Source: Planctomycetota bacterium
GTDB taxonomy: Bacteria > Planctomycetota > UBA11346
DNA length: 64,000 nucleotides
NCBI GenBank assembly: GCA_016745075.1
Contig: JADGDD010000001.1
Coordinates: 1,179,125 to 1,243,124 of the forward strand
Reading direction: 5' to 3'
In this document: positions 1 to 8,911 of the stretch, one piece after another
Numbering within the stretch: the stretch's first letter is position 1
Layout: every line of letters starts with the position of its first letter
Notes under the pieces: generated by a model
What the model saw: the letters and a program-made list of their open reading frames with translations, nothing else
Told to the model about the DNA's origin: nothing
Database searches by the model: none
Made by a program: the position numbers and the translations under genes

Positions 1-2
1 AC

Positions 3-614
3 GGTGACCTGCTCTTCTTCGGCGCAGACACAGAAAAAACGGTCTGCAATGTGCTGGGCAACCTCCGTGTAGAACTTGGTGTCAACCGTCTTGGCCTCAC
101 CAAATCTGGCCAGTGGGAATTCTTGTGGCTGCACAGCGCTCCAATGTTTGAATACGATGAAGACGAACGCCGCTACAATAGCGTTCACCATCCATTCACC
201 GCTCCCTACCCAGAAGAGCTGGAAAAAATGGAAACCGACCCTGCAAACGTACGCTCACTCAGCTACGACATGGTTCTCAACGGTGTTGAAATGGGCGGTG
301 GCTCCATTCGTATTCACCAACCAGATGTGCAAGCCCGCGTCTTTAAAGCGCTTGGCATTTCAGACGAAGAAGCAGAAGAAAAATTTGGTTTCTTGCTTGA
401 TGCCCTAAAATACGGCGCACCTCCACACGGTGGCCTCGCATTCGGTCTCGACCGTCTCGTCATGCTCATCCTCGAACTAGACAGCATCCGCGACATCATC
501 GCTTTCCCAAAAACACAGAAAGCCCGCGATCTCATGAGTGACGCTCCTAACCTTGTTGACGAAAAACAACTCAAAGAATTAAGTATCATCTCTAGCGCAC
601 CTCCACGTAGTTAA
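3..614 (+). CDS. aspS: Aspartyl-tRNA synthetase, C-terminal part (truncated by window edge)
   Basis: This is the last 203 residues of a class II aspartyl-tRNA synthetase, which charges tRNA-Asp with aspartate in the cytoplasm. The frame is open to the left window edge and begins GDLLFFGAD, a stretch typical of the bacterial AspRS GAD/catalytic region. Class II motif 3 is visible as [12 protein letters not shown], followed by the family's ending [13 protein letters not shown] and a DEKQLKEL tail. The start codon and the anticodon-binding domain lie outside the window. The gene ends in TAA and is followed within about 20 bp by a strong intrinsic terminator, so it is the last gene of its transcript. 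AspRS rather than AsnRS or LysRS is supported by the [10 protein letters not shown] ending. Confidence 0.95.
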   Translation, partial: GDLLFFGADTEKTVCNVLGNLRVELGVNRLGLTKSGQWEFLWLHSAPMFEYDEDERRYNSVHHPFTAPYPEELEKMETDPANVRSLSYDMVLNGVEMGGGSIRIHQPDVQARVFKALGISDEEAEEKFGFLLDALKYGAPPHGGLAFGLDRLVMLILELDSIRDIIAFPKTQKARDLMSDAPNLVDEKQLKELSIISSAPPRS

Positions 615-630
615 TTAAATATCAACTCAC

Positions 631-667
631 AAAAGGGGATGCCGTTTACACGGCATCCCCTTTTTTT
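631..667 (+). terminator. Intrinsic terminator of aspS
   Basis: A perfect 10-bp GC-rich stem (GGGGATGCCG / CGGCATCCCC) with a 6-nt loop is flanked by A4 on the left and a T7 run on the right. It lies 17 bp after the aspS stop codon. The A/T flanks could let it also work weakly on the reverse strand. Confidence 0.93.
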
Positions 668-730
668 GTAGCAACAACAAGCACTATTATATTTTAATCA
701 GTCATAGAACTATTCCAGATTCTTTCAGGT

Positions 731-800
731 AAAAATAGAGACTCTTATTGAGATATGGATATTCAATAAACTCAACAGTGCAATTACAAGAATCTCTCTA
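731..800 (-). terminator. Possible terminator of the flavin reductase operon
   Basis: On the reverse strand, a long imperfect inverted repeat (TAGAGA..TCTT with AAGA..TCTCTA, nested TTGAG/CTCAA) follows the flavin reductase stop codon by about 11 bp and ends in TATTTTTA. The stem has mismatches and a large loop, so the call is tentative. Confidence 0.4.
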
Positions 801-811
801 TCCACTAAATT

Positions 812-1438
812 TTATCGCTGTTTATTTTCTTCGATCTCTGGTTTACCACGATTGGCGAGGGTCCAGTCTGTGTCGGCAAGATAAGAGCGTTCACCAAGGC
901 GAGAAAGTGTTCGTAATAGATCAGGGTCAGGGAGACCGTTTTCTTGAGCAACACTGTCTGCAATATGAGCGTGTAAGACTTCGAGCAGGCAGAGGCTTGC
1001 TGCTGGTTCACCGACCGGGACTTCTGTGCTGAGACGACATTCGAGAGCAATGGGAACATCTACAAGACGCGGCGGAGCAACTAATTCTGAAGGAAGGCTT
1101 GGCATGCCAATTTCATCAAGTTCACTAATATCTGCTTTATATTCAGCACCACATTGGTGGACAGCATCAATCTGCTCTGGTGCAGGCAGATGAATCACCG
1201 CCTCACCTTGGGTACGTAAATTAACCAACGTATCTTTTGGTACTTTACGATAACCAATAGAAAAGCCGAGGGTTGGTGGTGATGATGTAATACCCGTAAA
1301 AAAAGAAAATGGCGCAAGGTTTACTTGTCCATCAACACTGATGGTACTCACCCATGCGATAGGACGAGGGACGATGCAGCCAACCATAAAACGGTAACGT
1401 TCTGCTGGGCCAAGTTCTCTTGGATCGAAATGAGTCAT
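812..1438 (-). CDS. Flavin reductase-like FMN-binding protein
   Basis: This 208-residue protein resembles the flavin reductase-like domain family, whose members bind FMN in a split-barrel fold and act as flavin reductases or FMN-dependent oxidoreductases. Visible family features are the N-terminal PRPIAWVSTISVDGQVNLAPFS segment (the usual RPIALVST..G..NLAPFS region) and FSIGYRKVPKDTLVNL (the usual KDT..N motif). These are followed by a VDVPIALEC strand. No signal peptide or membrane segment is seen, so it is probably cytoplasmic. It lies 19 bp after the lipoprotein gene on the same strand and is probably co-transcribed with it. The substrate cannot be told from sequence. Confidence 0.88.
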   Translation of the reverse strand: MTHFDPRELGPAERYRFMVGCIVPRPIAWVSTISVDGQVNLAPFSFFTGITSSPPTLGFSIGYRKVPKDTLVNLRTQGEAVIHLPAPEQIDAVHQCGAEYKADISELDEIGMPSLPSELVAPPRLVDVPIALECRLSTEVPVGEPAASLCLLEVLHAHIADSVAQENGLPDPDLLRTLSRLGERSYLADTDWTLANRGKPEIEENKQR

Positions 1439-1457
1439 ATGTATTTACTCTTCTTTT

Positions 1458-2531
1458 TTATTGTTCTACTGTAGATACCGTTCGTGCTTTCAAACTCCAC
1501 ACACGTAAGACAACGGGATCACCGCTGCGATCTGATATCTTTTCTGCGCACAGATGACGACCATCTGAGCTCCATATTGGGTTGCGATAACCTTTTTCAA
1601 ATAAAACTGGCTGATGTTGTTTGTCTGAATAGTCTACTAAATAAATGCTGCTCTCTGGCCCGTTGCAGGCGATAATTTTATCTGTAGGGCTAGCCACTGC
1701 TGCCCAGCCTTTTTCCATGACCAATTGCGGCTCGGTGTCTGCGTTGGCAACATAAAGAATGTCACTGCCACCCATGTGCCAAGGTTGCCCCGAAATGGGC
1801 GCATGATGGAGGCTCGTAACAACGACCCCACCATCTACCGTCCAACGTGGTTGAACCGCATGTCGTACAATGGTACTTTGAGCACCTTCTTTCCAACGAA
1901 TAATCACATCACTCGGTTTGCTCTGATCAGTCCAATAATTTGTATCATGAATAGGTGCAGTTTGTAGAGCAAAACCAGGGCCACCTTTTTGTGGTTCTGC
2001 TTCAAAACCAAAATCATATTCTTCGCCTGTTCCTGAACTATTATAAAGCCAAACCACTTCACCAACATTTGCTACAATCTGATCATTCCACAAACGTGGA
2101 CGATAGCCACCATTACCAAAATCCTCGCCGTGAGAAATGCCTTGTCGGTTTATCTCAAAAACAGTCATACCCATAGATGGCTCTACGGGACGCTCTTCAT
2201 CCATTTCCATCAAACGTGGAGGCCCTGCAATAATGCGACTTGGAGTAATCCACGTAGCCCAACCAATACGACCTGTTTTAGTCAAATCATAAAAACGTGG
2301 CTGCCCCTCTTGCAATACCCCAAGACCTGCACCAGAACGTACAAGAATACGCAAACCACTGGGAGCCCACTGGGGTTGAGGGTTTGGATCATCTGTTTGC
2401 AGAGTCCACGAACGGACGCGTATCAAGTCTGCTACACGCACCTGCTGGCCATCATCTAGGGAAGATTTTGAACGACTTCCACAGGAGACAGAGAGTAACA
2501 AACAACAGACGATACAAGCATAAATACGCAT
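1458..2531 (-). CDS. Probable lipoprotein with TolB/WD40-like beta-propeller
   Basis: The chosen ATG gives MRIYACIVCCLLLSVSC, a short lipoprotein-type signal ending in a Cys at about residue 17. The preceding in-frame sequence (up to about 2597) lacks a signal and is probably untranslated. The mature part of about 340 residues has repeated propeller-like strands such as PQWAPSGLRILVRSG, QPRWTVDGGVVVTS and NPIWSSDGRHLCAE, resembling TolB/PD40 blades (W..DG..L). TolB-like lipoproteins usually work at the outer membrane or periplasm in protein binding; a specific role here is unknown. The flavin reductase gene follows after 19 bp. The lipobox is imperfect (SVSC), so acylation is likely but not certain. 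Confidence 0.7.
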   Translation of the reverse strand: MRIYACIVCCLLLSVSCGSRSKSSLDDGQQVRVADLIRVRSWTLQTDDPNPQPQWAPSGLRILVRSGAGLGVLQEGQPRFYDLTKTGRIGWATWITPSRIIAGPPRLMEMDEERPVEPSMGMTVFEINRQGISHGEDFGNGGYRPRLWNDQIVANVGEVVWLYNSSGTGEEYDFGFEAEPQKGGPGFALQTAPIHDTNYWTDQSKPSDVIIRWKEGAQSTIVRHAVQPRWTVDGGVVVTSLHHAPISGQPWHMGGSDILYVANADTEPQLVMEKGWAAVASPTDKIIACNGPESSIYLVDYSDKQHQPVLFEKGYRNPIWSSDGRHLCAEKISDRSGDPVVLRVWSLKARTVSTVEQ

Positions 2532-2667
2532 GCGAGCCAGTGTGGTTCTCGAAACATTGATACAAGCGCATATCCCAGCCTTCACAGCAGGTGTCACTCT
2601 TACAACGTTTTATGTCTCTATGATTCCCTATCACCCATCCACACGAGCTGGCCCACTACTCACACCA

Positions 2668-2703
2668 CAAAAAAATCCCCACACTTATTGTGCAGGGATT
2701 TTA
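2668..2703 (-). terminator. Intrinsic terminator of tRNA-Cys
   Basis: On the reverse strand, AAATCCC pairs with GGGATTT around a TGCAC/GTGTG wobble-containing extension and a short AATAA loop, and is followed by a run of T. It begins directly after the CCA end of the tRNA-Cys gene. Confidence 0.8.
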
Positions 2704-2706
2704 TTT

Positions 2707-2780
2707 TGGAGGCGCCGCCCGGACTCGAACCGGGGTCTATGGATTTGCAATCCACCGCGTAGCCGCTCCGCCACAGCGCC
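2707..2780 (-). tRNA. trnC: tRNA-Cys (GCA)
   Basis: The reverse strand folds as a 74-nt cloverleaf. The 7-bp acceptor stem is GGCGCTG/CGGCGCC (with one G-U), the anticodon loop is TTGCAAA with anticodon GCA, and the T arm is built around GGTTCGAGTCC. The discriminator U is followed by an encoded CCA. GCA reads UGC/UGU cysteine codons. It stands alone between divergent protein genes with its own terminator. Confidence 0.96.
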
Positions 2781-2800
2781 GTCTTTTTGACAGATGCGAG

Positions 2801-2827
2801 ATGGTATAAGCCTAGATGACTTGTCAA
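2801..2827 (-). promoter_or_regulatory. Possible promoter of tRNA-Cys
   Basis: The reverse strand has a perfect -35 TTGACA (2822-2827). A -10-like TATACC/TACCAT overlaps 2801-2808, about 20-30 bp before the mature tRNA 5' end. The spacer is only 13-15 bp depending on which hexamer is used, so the -10 assignment is weak. Confidence 0.4.
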
Positions 2828-2950
2828 GACCAAGTGAACCTCCACCCCTAGGATCTATCGATCAAAAACAATCATGTTCCGTCTTTTCTATTGAGGACAA
2901 GAGAGCTTCTTTTAAAAAGGAGCAAACCATTTGAGAAAGGATGCATACCT

Positions 2951-3769
2951 ATGCTGAACACTGATAGTAATCGTTACAATGAATATGGGTACTATATCTG
3001 TCCCGATGTGCTCTCACATACAGATGTTACGAGGTTCCGAACACTGCTTGATGATATGATTAGCAAACTTGGAGCAGATGAACGACCAGAAGGACTGAGC
3101 GAACCCCATGTTGCGGCTGACTCTTGGCAAGATTGGCTCGAACTCTGCCGCCACCCTGCAATCCTTGATGCCGTAGAACAAGCACTTGGACCAAATTTGG
3201 TGCTCCTGATGAGCCACCTAATCGTTAAACGCGCCAATGATGGCTACCAAGTCCAATGGCATCAAGATAACACCTACTGGGCATCTGTTACTGGCACCGA
3301 TGTTACAACCTGCTGGCTCGCTATTGATGATAGTGATAAGGAAAATGCCTGCCTACAAGTAATTCCATCAACACACGACTATACAGAGTTACCAATGGTT
3401 ACTGCTGACGACAATAATTTACTCACTGTCAGAGTAGACGTGGATGAGGCAACAGCAGCACAAGCTGTACATGTTGAATTACCAGCAGGCAGCATGAGTT
3501 TGCACGATAGCTATATTTTACACGGCAGCGATGCAAATACCAGTTCACGCAGACGAGCAGGGTTCACGATGCGATATGCCAATGCTGCCAGCGTACAGGT
3601 TGACGTAGCTAACCACGGCAAACCTGTGTACTACGTTCGCGGTGATACGGCTTACATGCCAGAGGGTGCGAGAGATATTCGTCTTGGCACCAGTTTGCCA
3701 GAACATCCGGGAGAACATGTTTCTCAAAACTCTCGCCGTAGCGCAGCCAGTGCACAGGTTACTCCATGA
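2951..3769 (+). CDS. Phytanoyl-CoA dioxygenase (PhyH) family Fe(II)/2-oxoglutarate oxygenase
   Basis: This 272-residue protein is of the PhyH family, non-haem iron enzymes that hydroxylate small molecules with 2-oxoglutarate and O2. The Fe-binding HxD motif is WHQD (H104, D106) and the distal His is in LHDSYILHGS (H191). R201 or R208 in the SSRRRAGFTMRY segment would bind 2-oxoglutarate. The ATG at 2951 is preferred because GAGAAAGGA lies 9 bp upstream; an earlier in-frame TTG at 2891 has no such site. Its stop overlaps the next gene's start by 4 bp (ATGA), so it is translationally coupled to a zinc alcohol dehydrogenase, and a creatininase-family gene follows. The real substrate is unknown. 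Use of O2 implies at least microaerobic function. Confidence 0.88.
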   Translation: MLNTDSNRYNEYGYYICPDVLSHTDVTRFRTLLDDMISKLGADERPEGLSEPHVAADSWQDWLELCRHPAILDAVEQALGPNLVLLMSHLIVKRANDGYQVQWHQDNTYWASVTGTDVTTCWLAIDDSDKENACLQVIPSTHDYTELPMVTADDNNLLTVRVDVDEATAAQAVHVELPAGSMSLHDSYILHGSDANTSSRRRAGFTMRYANAASVQVDVANHGKPVYYVRGDTAYMPEGARDIRLGTSLPEHPGEHVSQNSRRSAASAQVTP

Positions 3770-4842
3770 AGACCGCTGCTGTTCTTATTCCTGAATTACA
3801 TCACCCGCCCGTTATTGATGATGTCGTGTTTACCGGTCCTGGTGATAATGAGGTCGCCATAGATATAAAGGCATCTGGCCTCTGTCATACCGATATCAGC
3901 TGGATTGATAATGCTCGTGAAACCCCCTGCATTCTGGGTCATGAAGGAGCGGGCATTATTAGCGCTGTAGGAAAAAATGTTCGTCATCTCCAAGAAGGTG
4001 ATCATGTTGCCATAAATTGGCGGGTACACTGTGGCCAGTGTCAACATTGTCGTAGCGGTCGTGGTGCATGGTGTGAAAATGCTTTGGACACGGAAGAACC
4101 GCGTGTTTTCTGGCAAGATGCACCCATCCATACTATTTTAAGCGCAGGCACTTTTTGCAAACGCTGTATCGTGCCTGCTGGTGGTGCTGTACCCATTCGT
4201 AAAGACATGCCTTTTGATAAAGCTGCATTACTCGGCTGTGGTGTTGCTACCGGTATCGGCGCAGCTCTCTATACCGCACAAATCCATCCGGGTGATGATG
4301 TGGTTATTATTGGTGCTGGCGGTGTGGGCATGAATATTATTCAAGGTGCACGGCTACAGGGCGCTGGTACAATAATTATTATTGATCTACACGAAGAAAA
4401 ATTAACACAGGCAAAGAAATTTGGCGCAACTGATGTCATTTGCGCAAGTACCTGTAATACCGTTGATGCCGTGTTGGCTTGCACCAATGGTCGTGGAGCA
4501 GAACATGTTTTTGATGTTACCGGTCTTCCCAGCATTATGGAAAATGCTCTACAGATGCTCGGTCGTGGTGGGCAGCTAACCTGTGTCGGAGTACCAAACC
4601 GTGGCGACACAATGACCTTTGAACCCCGCAAACTTATTAGCATGCAGCAAACAATCTGTGGCTGCACCTATGGCGATATTCATCCGGGACATGACTTACA
4701 AACCTTTGCCCAATGGTATATGCAAGGGCGCATCGAATTGGATAGCCTGGTAACGAAAACCATCAACCTTGAAGAATTGCTCCCAGAATTTACACGGAAA
4801 ACAGCACCGCATGAATTTCGGACTGTTGTAACTTTTGAATAA
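3766..4842 (+). CDS. Zinc-dependent alcohol dehydrogenase (MDR superfamily)
   Basis: This 358-residue cytoplasmic medium-chain dehydrogenase oxidises an alcohol or reduces an aldehyde with NAD(P). Catalytic zinc ligands are visible as C40 (SGLCHTD) and H59-E60 (GHEGAG). The structural zinc site has four Cys at C89, C92, C95 and C103. The cofactor-binding Rossmann turn is GAGGVG, with IIIIDLHEEK after it. The acidic residue at the end of beta-2 (IDLH) points to NAD rather than NADP. The ATG overlaps the PhyH stop codon by 4 bp, so an oxygenase product is a plausible substrate. Class III/formaldehyde-type enzymes are the nearest family by feel, but the specificity is not readable. Confidence 0.9.
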   Translation: MKTAAVLIPELHHPPVIDDVVFTGPGDNEVAIDIKASGLCHTDISWIDNARETPCILGHEGAGIISAVGKNVRHLQEGDHVAINWRVHCGQCQHCRSGRGAWCENALDTEEPRVFWQDAPIHTILSAGTFCKRCIVPAGGAVPIRKDMPFDKAALLGCGVATGIGAALYTAQIHPGDDVVIIGAGGVGMNIIQGARLQGAGTIIIIDLHEEKLTQAKKFGATDVICASTCNTVDAVLACTNGRGAEHVFDVTGLPSIMENALQMLGRGGQLTCVGVPNRGDTMTFEPRKLISMQQTICGCTYGDIHPGHDLQTFAQWYMQGRIELDSLVTKTINLEELLPEFTRKTAPHEFRTVVTFE

Positions 4843-4887
4843 ATACTTTTTATTCACCGAGGTTTTATTACTAGTAGGAACAAACCC

Positions 4888-5787
4888 ATGCACATATTAA
4901 CAGAGCTTCGACCACATCAATTGGATGCAATTATAAAAGAAACACCTGTGCTCGTTCAGGGTATTGGCACCATTGAGTGGCACAGCTATCATCTGCCCAT
5001 TGGTCTGGATGGGCTTGTTGCTGAAGCAATAAGTACCACCATAGCCAAACGAGCTGATGCTCTGCTTGCTCCTCTATCCTATGCAGCAACTGGTGGCGTT
5101 CCTTTTCCGTACACTCAGCATTTGCCATTAAATATAATTGAAGATTTGTACGTTGCTCAGTGGAGTGCTTTTGCTCAGATGGGCATTCAAATATTAGTCT
5201 GTTTTTCTGGGCACTTTCCTTTGTTGCAAACTCTTTGCTTAAAACGTGCAGCAGTACGGGTTATGAACGAGCAGCCAATAACGATCTGGCCAATCGTCGA
5301 ATATGACCTGAGCACAGACATCGATTTCTTTAGTGATCATGCCGCTTATGGTGAAACATCTTTACTTATGCATATACGGCCTGAATTAGTGGATATGGGT
5401 GCCGTTAGCGCAGCCGAAAAACTTGATGGTATTCATGGTGAAGACCCACGCTTACGGGCTTCTGCCGCTGATGGACAACGCTATATGGAGCACATCTGTT
5501 CACGTGCTGCAAGCACCATTCTTCGTCTGCGTCAAGAATACGGTACTTTCAAACAACAAGAATGGCTACAGGCGCTGAGTGCTGGCGTTGATGTACTTGC
5601 CGCTACCCAGCAGGCGCGTGACCGTATTGGTGCCAAGCAAACCCCCGCTATTTTCTCCGATCACTGGTCTGCTTGGTGTGAAGCACTTGCTACGGGGAAC
5701 TATCAAGAAGCCCTCAAACATGCAGCAAAACATATGGGACTTTTTGGGTCAGATATCTCATACTTGAACAAATCTCAGCCCTATTAG
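4888..5787 (+). CDS. Creatininase (creatinine amidohydrolase) family protein
   Basis: This 299-residue metal-dependent amidohydrolase is of the creatininase superfamily, whose members open cyclic amides or remove formamide groups. The first family motif, usually GSxEQHGPHLPLGTD, appears as GTIEWHSYHLPIGLD, with metal ligands E30, H32 and D41. The second is FSGHF (H109) and the third HAAYGETS (E156). The replacement of QHG by WHS in motif 1 is unusual and may change the active-site shape. It is third in a tight operon after PhyH and alcohol dehydrogenase (45-bp gap), which suggests a small-molecule breakdown route ending in C-N bond hydrolysis. No signal peptide is seen. Confidence 0.85.
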   Translation: MHILTELRPHQLDAIIKETPVLVQGIGTIEWHSYHLPIGLDGLVAEAISTTIAKRADALLAPLSYAATGGVPFPYTQHLPLNIIEDLYVAQWSAFAQMGIQILVCFSGHFPLLQTLCLKRAAVRVMNEQPITIWPIVEYDLSTDIDFFSDHAAYGETSLLMHIRPELVDMGAVSAAEKLDGIHGEDPRLRASAADGQRYMEHICSRAASTILRLRQEYGTFKQQEWLQALSAGVDVLAATQQARDRIGAKQTPAIFSDHWSAWCEALATGNYQEALKHAAKHMGLFGSDISYLNKSQPY

Positions 5788-5818
5788 ATTGCGCGCCTAC
5801 TTATTGAAAGGCCTTCCT

Positions 5819-6697
5819 ATGTTCCTCTCTCAGCGCCACTTGCTTCCTTCACTCGTTTTCTGTCTGAGCACACATGCTCTATCCGCTGAAGAGGCGGCTC
5901 CTACAACACCTACACCGACTCCATCACCGTGGACCCATAAACTCGATTTGGGTGCCTATCTCAGCAGCTTTACAACAGGCAACTCTGACACTTCTCGTGA
6001 TTCTACAATTGCTGGCTCCAACGATAGCATTACTTACGTGATGAAAGCCAACGGCATGCTAAATTGGACGGAAGATAAGCATAGCGTCAAACAAACGCTT
6101 GCTGCTGAATTTGGCCAACAAAAGACAGAAGATGCTTCATGGGTTGAAAATATTGATTTAATTGATTACGACGGTGCCTATGACTACTCATGGGAAAAAC
6201 CACATTTTGGCTACGTAGCTTGGGGTTTAGATACGGTCTTTACTGGCGCTGAGCCAGATGACAATTTTGCCGACCCGCTTGCGGGAAAAGTATCTGTTGG
6301 TTATGGCCAACGCCATTGGGAACTCAAAGTTGACCAACAAGAATTGATTGCCCGCGCAGGTATCCGCACCCAAAAGAAATGGGGCACCGGCCTGAGTAGC
6401 ACAGAAAAAGAAGCCGAAACTGGCTGGGAACTCTTTGCTCATTATGACCGCGCTATTAGCGATGATATTTCTTTCTGGGGACAAGCTGAAATCTTCGGAG
6501 AATTTGAAGATGCTGGCCATATTTCAACCCTGCTGACCGCAGCGGTAAAAGTACAACTCCACAACCAAATCTCTTTAGATGTGAGTTGGCGCTCATACCA
6601 TGAAACAGAACCAGATGACTCGGCCAGCAGTGTTGGCTATGATGAATGGAGCTATAGCCAATCTGCACTGATCGGTATTACGTATACCATTAAATAA
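5819..6697 (+). CDS. DUF481-type outer-membrane protein
   Basis: The ATG at 5819 gives a signal peptide (MFLSQRHLLPSLVFCLSTHALSA) cut before EEAAP, and a GAAAGG ribosome site lies upstream. An in-frame TTG at 5789 would put extra residues before the signal and is rejected. The 292-residue protein then has a short Thr/Pro-rich linker (about residues 25-38) and a domain of alternating beta strands ending in ALIGITYTIK. This is typical of the DUF481/YdiY family of predicted outer-membrane barrels; the function of the family is poorly known. It starts 31 bp after the creatininase gene and may be the last gene of that operon. It converges with the TonB receptor, leaving only 6 bp between stops. 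Confidence 0.78.
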   Translation: MFLSQRHLLPSLVFCLSTHALSAEEAAPTTPTPTPSPWTHKLDLGAYLSSFTTGNSDTSRDSTIAGSNDSITYVMKANGMLNWTEDKHSVKQTLAAEFGQQKTEDASWVENIDLIDYDGAYDYSWEKPHFGYVAWGLDTVFTGAEPDDNFADPLAGKVSVGYGQRHWELKVDQQELIARAGIRTQKKWGTGLSSTEKEAETGWELFAHYDRAISDDISFWGQAEIFGEFEDAGHISTLLTAAVKVQLHNQISLDVSWRSYHETEPDDSASSVGYDEWSYSQSALIGITYTIK

Positions 6698-6703
6698 TAT
6701 TTC

Positions 6704-8911
6704 TTAGAAGCGAATATCACCGTTGAGAATAATACTGAAGCCGGTTCCGTCTGTTGCGGAGCCGGCTTCTCTATAGGTTGTGTTTGCGAGGTTTTCTATA
6801 CCAATGCCGTAGCTGTGGTTTTCATCCACATTATAGGTCGTGTGAATATCCATAATGGCATAACCTGCTAGAGCACCATCAGCATCACCTGCCATTGTTA
6901 AACGAACATCACCGCCATCACTATCGGCGACATCGTTATAAGGCGCAGCCCAACGAATGCGTGGAGTTAACACCCATTTATCTCCGTTATCCATACGTAA
7001 TGCAATTTGGCCATAGACCCGATTGGCGCGGCTGATATTATCTGAAAAGGTCGTTCCATCTTTTTGTGGTACATCTTTTCGAGCACGCACAACACTCAAA
7101 CTTGTTTCCAAGGTCCATGCGGCTGATGCTGAATCCATCCAACCACTAAATGGTAAATGGTAAGCAAGACTCATTTCACCACCATATAAATTAGCTTGTT
7201 CACCATTATCAGTATAGCCGTCAAGAATAGTGTCATTATCTAAATCTTCGTAAACAGTTTGAATAACATCAGTGATGTGCGTGTAGAAAACGGTGACACT
7301 TGTTTGTACCGCTTCTGTAATGTAATGGTGCCCCACTTCAAAGCTGAGACTTTGCTCGGGATCAAGATTTGGATTACCTGCCACAAAAATACCTGATGAA
7401 CCTTTGTCTTGGGAACCAGTTAAGTTCGTTAAGTTAGGCGCGCGAAAACCTTGGCTCGCTCCAATAAATACGGTTTGTTCATCTGTTGCTCGCCACAATA
7501 AACGAGCAGAAGCTGTTACAGCCTCTGCCGAACTGTCGGCTTCATTGGTTGAATACCCACGACCAGTTACATCTGCATTCCAGCTAACATGCGTATAACG
7601 CAGTCCAGAAACGAGTGAAAACGTTTCATTTATGTGCCAGTCATCTTGAACAAACACAGCACGTGTATCGTAGGTACTGCCATCTGGAACCGTTGTATTT
7701 TTATCACTGGTATTGGTTAATGTTAATGAAGATGGGGTTGCGCTCGCTTCGCTATCTGGACCGTTATAACGTCTATACGCATTAGTCGTGGTTTCATTGA
7801 TTGCGGTTACACCCCAAGTCATTTCGTGCTCGTCACCAATAAAGGACAGCACTTGCATATCTATCCCATAGCTATCTATTTGGTCGTCTTTCTCTTCTAA
7901 ACGATAGGTGTCTTTATTGCCCGTATTCGCATCATCTTTAAAACGCTCGCGCCGTTGCTCTTCTTTATGCTGATGCCACCACACAGTACTACGAACTTCT
8001 GCAAAGGTAGGTGCATCAGTCTGTATGGTATGACGCGCATGCGCATAAGTAAATTGTTGGAGATCAAAATAACGGCTAATGCGATCTGTTTTACCTGAAT
8101 TCGCAAAATACCCATCAGGACGCGGCGCATCTGTTATACTGTTACGGCCAAGTGCGAGCGTCAGTGTTTGTTGGTCTGCAATATCCCATGCTAAACGACC
8201 GCCAAAAGAAAGACGGTCATAACCACTATTGGGTATTGTATCATCATTGGTACCAGATGATGCGGCCTGCGCTAAATTATCTGCGGTATCGCTGCCGCCG
8301 CGCATATCACCAAACTGAGCAAGGCTCGCATCAAGAGACCACGCTACAGATTCAGTCTGACCATCTACGCCAGCACTCACATGTCCACCGTGCGTGCTAC
8401 TAGTTTGCGCGCTCATCCATGATGACACAGATTCATCTACACCTCGGCCTGCTTCAGCTAAACGGAAATCCAATGCTCCAGTCATCCCGTCTGAACCCGT
8501 AACCGTGGATGATGATCCGAGAATAGTATCGATGCGGCCAACTTGCTCATCGCTCACCAAAGCTGCATATTGGTTTGGACCTGGGCGCATCATCGCATGC
8601 GATAACCGGACCCCATCAAATAACAACAAAGCTTGCTCACCAGTTAAACCACGGATAAACGGACTCGCCTGACTTGGAGCCGTGCGCTGAATAAATACAC
8701 CTGGACTGTAGGCAAGCGCATCTACCAATTCTCGAGCGTTCCGTTCATCTAATTGTTGCCGATCTAATTGATAAACTGCATACGGCTGTTCTTCTGGCGT
8801 ATCGCCTAAACGCGTCGCCGTTACTGTAATAGCCGTATCTTCTGCTTGCAGCGCACTGGATAATAACAATAAACTTGGAACAAGAGCAATATATTTTCGT
8901 GAAAAATGCAT
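6704..8911 (-). CDS. TonB-dependent outer-membrane receptor
   Basis: This 735-residue protein is a TonB-dependent receptor that imports a scarce ligand (metal chelate, cobalamin or similar) across the outer membrane. It has a signal peptide (MHFSRKYIALVPSLLLLSSALQA) and a TonB-box-like AITVTATRL at the mature N-terminus. A plug domain spans about residues 40-155 (LVDALAYSPGVFIQR, FIRGLTGEQALLLFDGVRL, GSDGMTGALDF). A 22-strand barrel then ends in a C-terminal Phe (NGDIRF). BtuB-like and catecholate-like receptors share these motifs, and the ligand cannot be assigned. I looked for a cobalamin riboswitch in the 330 bp upstream and did not find one. No TonB/ExbBD or ABC importer genes are in the window. 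Confidence 0.92.
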   Translation of the reverse strand: MHFSRKYIALVPSLLLLSSALQAEDTAITVTATRLGDTPEEQPYAVYQLDRQQLDERNARELVDALAYSPGVFIQRTAPSQASPFIRGLTGEQALLLFDGVRLSHAMMRPGPNQYAALVSDEQVGRIDTILGSSSTVTGSDGMTGALDFRLAEAGRGVDESVSSWMSAQTSSTHGGHVSAGVDGQTESVAWSLDASLAQFGDMRGGSDTADNLAQAASSGTNDDTIPNSGYDRLSFGGRLAWDIADQQTLTLALGRNSITDAPRPDGYFANSGKTDRISRYFDLQQFTYAHARHTIQTDAPTFAEVRSTVWWHQHKEEQRRERFKDDANTGNKDTYRLEEKDDQIDSYGIDMQVLSFIGDEHEMTWGVTAINETTTNAYRRYNGPDSEASATPSSLTLTNTSDKNTTVPDGSTYDTRAVFVQDDWHINETFSLVSGLRYTHVSWNADVTGRGYSTNEADSSAEAVTASARLLWRATDEQTVFIGASQGFRAPNLTNLTGSQDKGSSGIFVAGNPNLDPEQSLSFEVGHHYITEAVQTSVTVFYTHITDVIQTVYEDLDNDTILDGYTDNGEQANLYGGEMSLAYHLPFSGWMDSASAAWTLETSLSVVRARKDVPQKDGTTFSDNISRANRVYGQIALRMDNGDKWVLTPRIRWAAPYNDVADSDGGDVRLTMAGDADGALAGYAIMDIHTTYNVDENHSYGIGIENLANTTYREAGSATDGTGFSIILNGDIRF

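Noticed and set aside
748..1059. Open frames overlapping the flavin reductase gene in other frames
   Set aside because: They lie inside or antisense to a gene with clear family motifs and have no ribosome sites.
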